A stretch of 16,409 nucleotides of DNA. Source: SIG607 sp045533195 (lineage in GTDB: Bacteria > Bacillota > Clostridia > Oscillospirales > Acutalibacteraceae). Shown in pieces: positions 12,851 to 16,409 of this stretch. The DNA lies in contig JAZSHI010000054.1 of NCBI GenBank assembly GCA_045533195.1, positions 1 to 16,409 of the forward strand. Reading direction: 5' to 3'. The position numbers and the translations under genes were made by a program. Numbering within the stretch: position 1 is the first letter of the stretch; each line of letters starts with the position of its first letter. The notes below the pieces were generated by a model. The model was not told the origin of the DNA. It did no database searches and saw only the letters and a program-made list of their open reading frames with translations.

Positions 12851-15034
12851 ATGAAAAAAGCGTTAGCATTGCTTTTAGGGTTATGTTTGATATTTACCGC
12901 TTCACCGCTTTGCGCGTGGGCTGTATCCTCAGATTTAACCATAACCACAAATATTGAAAGGAACATTTACTATCCTGAGGATACCTTTATTGTGACCTTA
13001 GATTTAAGTAATAACATTGACGGTTTTTCTTCCCTTAGAGGAAGGTTAGCCTACGACAGTGAAAATATTACTTTAAACAGTTTTAAGTGCGATGCTGACG
13101 AAGATACCGATAACGAAGCTACCCTTACTGCATCTTACAATGCGCTTGACGGATATATTCAGATTCTGTGGACTGTCGGTTCAGGACTTGTAAATTACTC
13201 TTTAGATGGAGTTATTGCAGAACTTGAATTTACAGTTAACAAAAAAGCCGACAATAAAACCTATGATTTTGATTTTGAATACTTAGACGGTACTCGCTAT
13301 ACTTACGGCGCAGAATTTAAGGATACCGATTGGGTTTACGTTGACAATGTAGAAACAAAGGGCGACTCCTTTATGGTAGATACCGCCATTGACTCTATGC
13401 TTTACTTTGAAGACGCTCCCACAGGCGCATATCTGAACGAAAGCGTATCTCTTAATATTGCCTATTCGGGCGAAGAAGGTCTTTACATTTTCAAAACAAA
13501 GCTTCATTATGATGCCGCCTCTTTTGAATTTAAAAGTTGCGTATCCGCCAATGAATCCTTATATCTTCAGTATAATCAAAAAGACGGTTACCTTATTCTG
13601 CTTTTTGACAGCAAGAATAAGCATAACTTTAGTGAAGAAGGCGTTATTGCTACCGTAACCTTTGATGTTAAAGCTGATGCAACTCTCCAAGATGCTACCT
13701 TTAGCCTTGAATATGTTGATGCTGTAACGGTTAATCTCGAAAACGGCGTTCAGATAGAAAACGCATACTTTAACGCTCTTTCCTGCCAGTTCCCCATTCT
13801 TGAAGAAAGATTCCCCATAAGCGTAACCCTTAACAGAGGAAACAGCGAAATTGAAACCATAACTCTGTATAAAGATGAAAGACTTGTTCTTCCCGATACA
13901 AACTTTGTTGACAAAAATTGGTACACCGATGCCGGTGCATCAGTCACTACTATATATAGCGAAACTATTTGTCCTGCAGAAGATCTCACACTTTATTCTT
14001 CTGCCTGCGCAGTTGACTACAGCGGTTATGATGATACAGTTCCCTATCGCTACAATCAGCAATTTGAAGTAGAAAAAGAAGGGGAAACTGAGCTTTTAAG
14101 CTATACTTCCGGCGAATCAAGTAAAACGGCAAGAATGTTCCGTATTTCAAAGGTTACAGACAACACCACCTATAAGCTTACACTTACATATAAAGCTAAT
14201 ATTGAAAACGCTTTAGGCTTTAATATCGTAGGCGCAACGGGGGACAATATGTACATAAACAGAAGTTGTTTTGAGGGTGACCTTAACACTTCGATTTATA
14301 ACGCTGTATCTACCGCGGATTACAAAACCGTTGATATTTTCTTTACTGCAAGTATAAAAGGTGTGGTAACTGAGCAATCTGCTGCTGACGATATTAAATC
14401 TGTTAACGGTAACGGTTGGGCTTATCTCGTTCTTATAGACAAAAACGAAAATGAAAATGACTCTATTTCAATACGCGATATCAAAATCACCGAAATCGAC
14501 AATGCATTAAGCGTAGGCGGTGTAGCTCTCCTTAATGAATCAGGCTTTGCCGCTGCTGGAAATAAACAAGCTATACGATACTTCTTTAACTACACAACGT
14601 CAGAAGATGAAAACGGCGAAAAAATCCGTTTGGGTAATAAAAACTACGAAGTTGTTGAACGAGGTTTCTTATACCGAAACGGCGCTATCGACAAATATAC
14701 CGACAAATATACCGACGAATATCTCAACGAAGAGCGTGTTACTAAGGAAGGTATGAATGTTACTGCCGCCCAAAATGCTGCAGATATAGTAACTCAAAAA
14801 AAATCAAGTGAATTTAACTCTTGTTGGGAATATAATAAGGACACAAACAGTCTTTGTTTTTCTACACATGTATGCAACTACACCCAAGAAATGTATTCAC
14901 GAAAGCTTATGGTAAGAGGCTTCATTACATTTGAGGATGAAGAAAATAATAAGTTTACCATCTATTCCGCTCCTATAAACCGTAGCGTCGACGGTATAAT
15001 GGGTAGTTACGCAAGTCTCATTGACACATTCTAA
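12851..15034 (+). CDS. secreted multidomain protein with two cohesin-like modules
   Basis: 727 residues from ATG 12851 (strong GAAGGAGAG site); a start at 12776 would lie inside the promoter. A Sec signal peptide spans 1-24 (MKKALALLLG core, likely cut after AWA). Two repeats of cohesin type follow: about 27-165 with LRGRLAYDSENITLNSF (62-78) and GVIAELEFTV (120-129), and about 180-310 with KTKLHYDAASFEFKSC (215-230) and GVIATVTFDV (264-273). The pattern of a YD strand, then a GxIAxxxF strand, is that of PF00963 cohesins. Next come an InlB-like beta-grasp repeat (321-385, NWYTDAG), a CBM-like sandwich (about 390-549) and a C-terminal domain (551-727) that I do not recognise. KYTD is duplicated at 615-622. 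No LPXTG, SLH or catalytic domain is visible, and no lipobox. The next gene encodes a dockerin, the usual cohesin partner. Domain calls are by eye and not profile-tested. Confidence 0.8.
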   Translation: MKKALALLLGLCLIFTASPLCAWAVSSDLTITTNIERNIYYPEDTFIVTLDLSNNIDGFSSLRGRLAYDSENITLNSFKCDADEDTDNEATLTASYNALDGYIQILWTVGSGLVNYSLDGVIAELEFTVNKKADNKTYDFDFEYLDGTRYTYGAEFKDTDWVYVDNVETKGDSFMVDTAIDSMLYFEDAPTGAYLNESVSLNIAYSGEEGLYIFKTKLHYDAASFEFKSCVSANESLYLQYNQKDGYLILLFDSKNKHNFSEEGVIATVTFDVKADATLQDATFSLEYVDAVTVNLENGVQIENAYFNALSCQFPILEERFPISVTLNRGNSEIETITLYKDERLVLPDTNFVDKNWYTDAGASVTTIYSETICPAEDLTLYSSACAVDYSGYDDTVPYRYNQQFEVEKEGETELLSYTSGESSKTARMFRISKVTDNTTYKLTLTYKANIENALGFNIVGATGDNMYINRSCFEGDLNTSIYNAVSTADYKTVDIFFTASIKGVVTEQSAADDIKSVNGNGWAYLVLIDKNENENDSISIRDIKITEIDNALSVGGVALLNESGFAAAGNKQAIRYFFNYTTSEDENGEKIRLGNKNYEVVERGFLYRNGAIDKYTDKYTDEYLNEERVTKEGMNVTAAQNAADIVTQKKSSEFNSCWEYNKDTNSLCFSTHVCNYTQEMYSRKLMVRGFITFEDEENNKFTIYSAPINRSVDGIMGSYASLIDTF
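14690..14725 (+). repeat. tandem 12-bp repeat inside the cohesin-like gene
   Basis: GACAAATATACC occurs twice in a row (14690-14701, 14702-14713), followed by a diverged third unit GACGAATATCTC (14714-14725). It encodes DKYT-DKYT-DEYL within the C-terminal domain. In-frame units of 12 bp can change in number by slippage without frameshift. Confidence 0.75.
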
Positions 15035-15070
15035 AACCTTATTTAATATTATAGAAAAGAAGGTAAAGCT

Positions 15071-16255
15071 ATGAAAAAACTATTTGGTGTATTACTTGCA
15101 ACCGTTATTCTTCTTAGTTCTCTTTTGCTTCCGGTATATGCAGAAAACACAGAAGATAAAGACGACTCACGAATTGATATAAGCGAAATTTTCGGATACA
15201 CCTATAAAATAACCTTTAATGACGGCCAAAACATTATTGAACAAGAATATTATGAAAATGAAACCATCACACCTCCCCCTCTGACCGCCAGCCGCGAGTA
15301 CGATATTTGTTGGTCTCAGTCATTAACTGAATATATCCCTCCTTATAAAACAATGCCCAATAAAAATGTAACGGTATATTCTTTTAAAAGCCCCGTTATA
15401 AGCTTTGAAAACTATCCCAAAATTGATTTTGCTAACGACTCTGCGGTAATGGTTTCTTCTGATTACGCTTGCACAGGCGAAAAATCATTCAAATACCAAA
15501 ACGCACACACTTCCAACTCGCTTGAAAACTCTATGGCGCTTGGAAAGGCTGAAAGCGGCACCGCTTATAAAATAAGCTTTAAATATTACGTTAATAATAC
15601 GCTAACAACCAATTACAGTATCACCCCGCTAACGTCTGCTTTCGATTCTATCGAAAATTATGATGAGTATTCCCCTTCGAAATTTACTGTAACCCCCGAA
15701 ACAAAAACGGGAAGCTGGTTAGACGGCACAATTTATTTCACAGCCTTAGATAACTATGATAATTTGTATCTAAATATCACATCAGAAGAATTTAATCTGG
15801 GCGACATCATTTACTTCGATGATATCTCTATTGAAGAAATGATTACTGCAGACTTTATACTGCCCGAAGGCTTCAATGTTAACAGCACAAACGGAACTTT
15901 ATCGGGTAACACTTTTACCGCTTATTACAAAAAAAATACATCCATTACCGCTCCCGAAGTTTTAACTTCCGACGGCACTCCTGTAGTATGGATTGATGAA
16001 GACGAACTGGTGGTTACAGAATTTGAAGCTAACGGCATATACAGAGTAAAGCTTGATGCAAAGGGCGACCTTAACGTCGATGGCGCGGTAACATCCATTG
16101 ACCTTGCATTTATGAAACTCTATCTTGTAGAAATAAGAAACTCAAGTGAAATAAACGTATCCAACGGTGATATAAATTCAGACGACGAAATTGACTTAAT
16201 TGATATGGCATACTTAAAGCTCTACCTTGCAGAAATTATAGAAAATCTTGAATAG
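15071..16255 (+). CDS. secreted dockerin protein with InlB-like and CBM-like modules
   Basis: 394 residues; AAGAAGG lies about 8 nt before the ATG, 36 bp after the cohesin-like gene with no terminator between. The signal peptide spans about 1-24 (ends PVYA). Modules in order: an InlB-like beta-grasp repeat (about 43-104), a CBM-like jelly roll (about 107-257, ending YFDDISIEE as carbohydrate-binding sandwiches often do), a short beta-rich linker domain (261-327) and a type-I-like dockerin (331-390). The dockerin has two F-hand repeats, GDLNVDGAVTSIDLAFMKLYL (332-352) as 21 residues split by the loop Asp333/Asn335/Asp337/Asp344, and GDINSDDEIDLIDMAYLKLYL at 366-386 with Asp367/Asn369/Asp371/Asp378. 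All expected calcium ligands are present. There is no enzyme domain, which is unusual because most dockerins carry a glycoside hydrolase or similar. It probably docks on a cohesin, perhaps of the preceding protein. Confidence 0.87.
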   Translation: MKKLFGVLLATVILLSSLLLPVYAENTEDKDDSRIDISEIFGYTYKITFNDGQNIIEQEYYENETITPPPLTASREYDICWSQSLTEYIPPYKTMPNKNVTVYSFKSPVISFENYPKIDFANDSAVMVSSDYACTGEKSFKYQNAHTSNSLENSMALGKAESGTAYKISFKYYVNNTLTTNYSITPLTSAFDSIENYDEYSPSKFTVTPETKTGSWLDGTIYFTALDNYDNLYLNITSEEFNLGDIIYFDDISIEEMITADFILPEGFNVNSTNGTLSGNTFTAYYKKNTSITAPEVLTSDGTPVVWIDEDELVVTEFEANGIYRVKLDAKGDLNVDGAVTSIDLAFMKLYLVEIRNSSEINVSNGDINSDDEIDLIDMAYLKLYLAEIIENLE

Positions 16256-16274
16256 AAAAAGGGGCTGTAAAAAA
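16256..16274 (+). repeat. 19-bp repeat after the dockerin gene
   Basis: AAAAAGGGGCTGTAAAAAA directly after the TAG stop, identical to the minus-strand sequence at 122-140. The two copies are about 16.1 kb apart and in opposite orientation. Confidence 0.6.
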
Positions 16275-16324
16275 GCTCAATGCCCTTAAACACGCATAAA
16301 ATAAACCAAATAAATAAAAAAGAG

Positions 16325-16367
16325 TGCGGAAGAAGTAAAAAATTCAAACTTCTTCCGCATTTTTTTG
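16325..16367 (+). terminator. intrinsic terminator of the dockerin operon
   Basis: A perfect 12-bp stem TGCGGAAGAAGT / ACTTCTTCCGCA with an 11-nt loop, followed by a run of T residues (16360-16366). GCATAAA...AACCAAA upstream and TTTGGTTTATGC downstream partly extend the pairing. The remaining 40 bp to the window end are AT-rich with nothing recognisable. Confidence 0.9.
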
Positions 16368-16409
16368 GTTTATGCAATCTAATTAGATATGTATATTAAT
16401 GATTTATCA

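Noticed and set aside
12851..12925. Lipoprotein signal in the cohesin-like protein (Cys12 or Cys21)
   Set aside because: Neither cysteine is preceded by a proper lipobox (Leu-Gly-Leu-Cys at 9-12 lies inside the hydrophobic core too close to the N-terminus; Ser-Pro-Leu-Cys at 18-21 does not fit); AWA at 22-24 is a standard signal peptidase I site.
1..16409. tRNA, rRNA or riboswitch genes, including a T-box leader before gltX
   Set aside because: I saw no cloverleaf, rRNA segment or T-box core; the leader between the nrdR promoter and its ATG is too short for a T-box, and the nrdR-gltX gap is 14 bp.

Overview
The window looks like a chromosomal segment of a low-to-mid GC, Gram-positive, probably anaerobic gut clostridium (Oscillospirales/Ruminococcaceae type). 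The clues are AGGAGG-type ribosome sites, strong sigma-A style promoters, T-rich intrinsic terminators, a clostridial long-form GltX, an NrdR with a recognisable operator, a type-I dockerin protein and REP-like intergenic repeats. This is inferred from gene content; no taxonomic marker was searched.

Region 1 (1-2865): a decaying sugar-catabolism locus. A divergent RpiR/MurR-type regulator (1994-2833, +) faces a minus-strand operon of three genes: an L-fucose/L-arabinose-isomerase-like gene that is now a pseudogene (1242-1780), an intact aldose-1-epimerase-like gene (326-1183), and a xylulokinase-like FGGY kinase cut off after 66 codons (126-326). A catabolite-repression (cre)-like site sits in the operon promoter. 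Regulator, promoter and epimerase survive, but the isomerase and kinase do not.

Region 2 (2866-3597): about 730 bp without a credible gene, made of short degenerate repeats and perfect hairpins. Related stem-loops also occur at the left window edge.

Region 3 (3598-7064, minus): a cell-surface polysaccharide operon. A cytoplasmic cyclophilin (6477-7064) is followed by rfbA/rmlA (5580-6458, dTDP-glucose synthesis) and two family-2 glycosyltransferases (4589-5578 and 3624-4592), ending in a terminator that overlaps the last stop codon.

Region 4 (7065-12771, plus): a tightly packed five-gene run, nrdR - gltX - glnS - Nif3-like - AEC transporter. It starts from a textbook promoter whose spacer contains an NrdR box, with a degenerate second box exactly 32 bp away that overlaps the -35 of the divergent cyclophilin promoter. 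NrdR may therefore control itself, the two aminoacyl-tRNA synthetases behind it and possibly the surface-sugar operon.

Region 5 (12772-16367, plus): two secreted proteins. The first (12851-15034) has a signal peptide, two tandem cohesin-like modules, an InlB-like repeat, a CBM-like sandwich and a C-terminal domain I do not recognise. The second (15071-16255) has a signal peptide, the same InlB-like plus CBM-like pair, and a C-terminal dockerin with two calcium-binding repeats. A two-gene cohesin/dockerin pair with no catalytic domain and no visible cell-wall anchor is the most unusual system here. Its promoter carries a perfect palindrome over the -35, so it is probably regulated.
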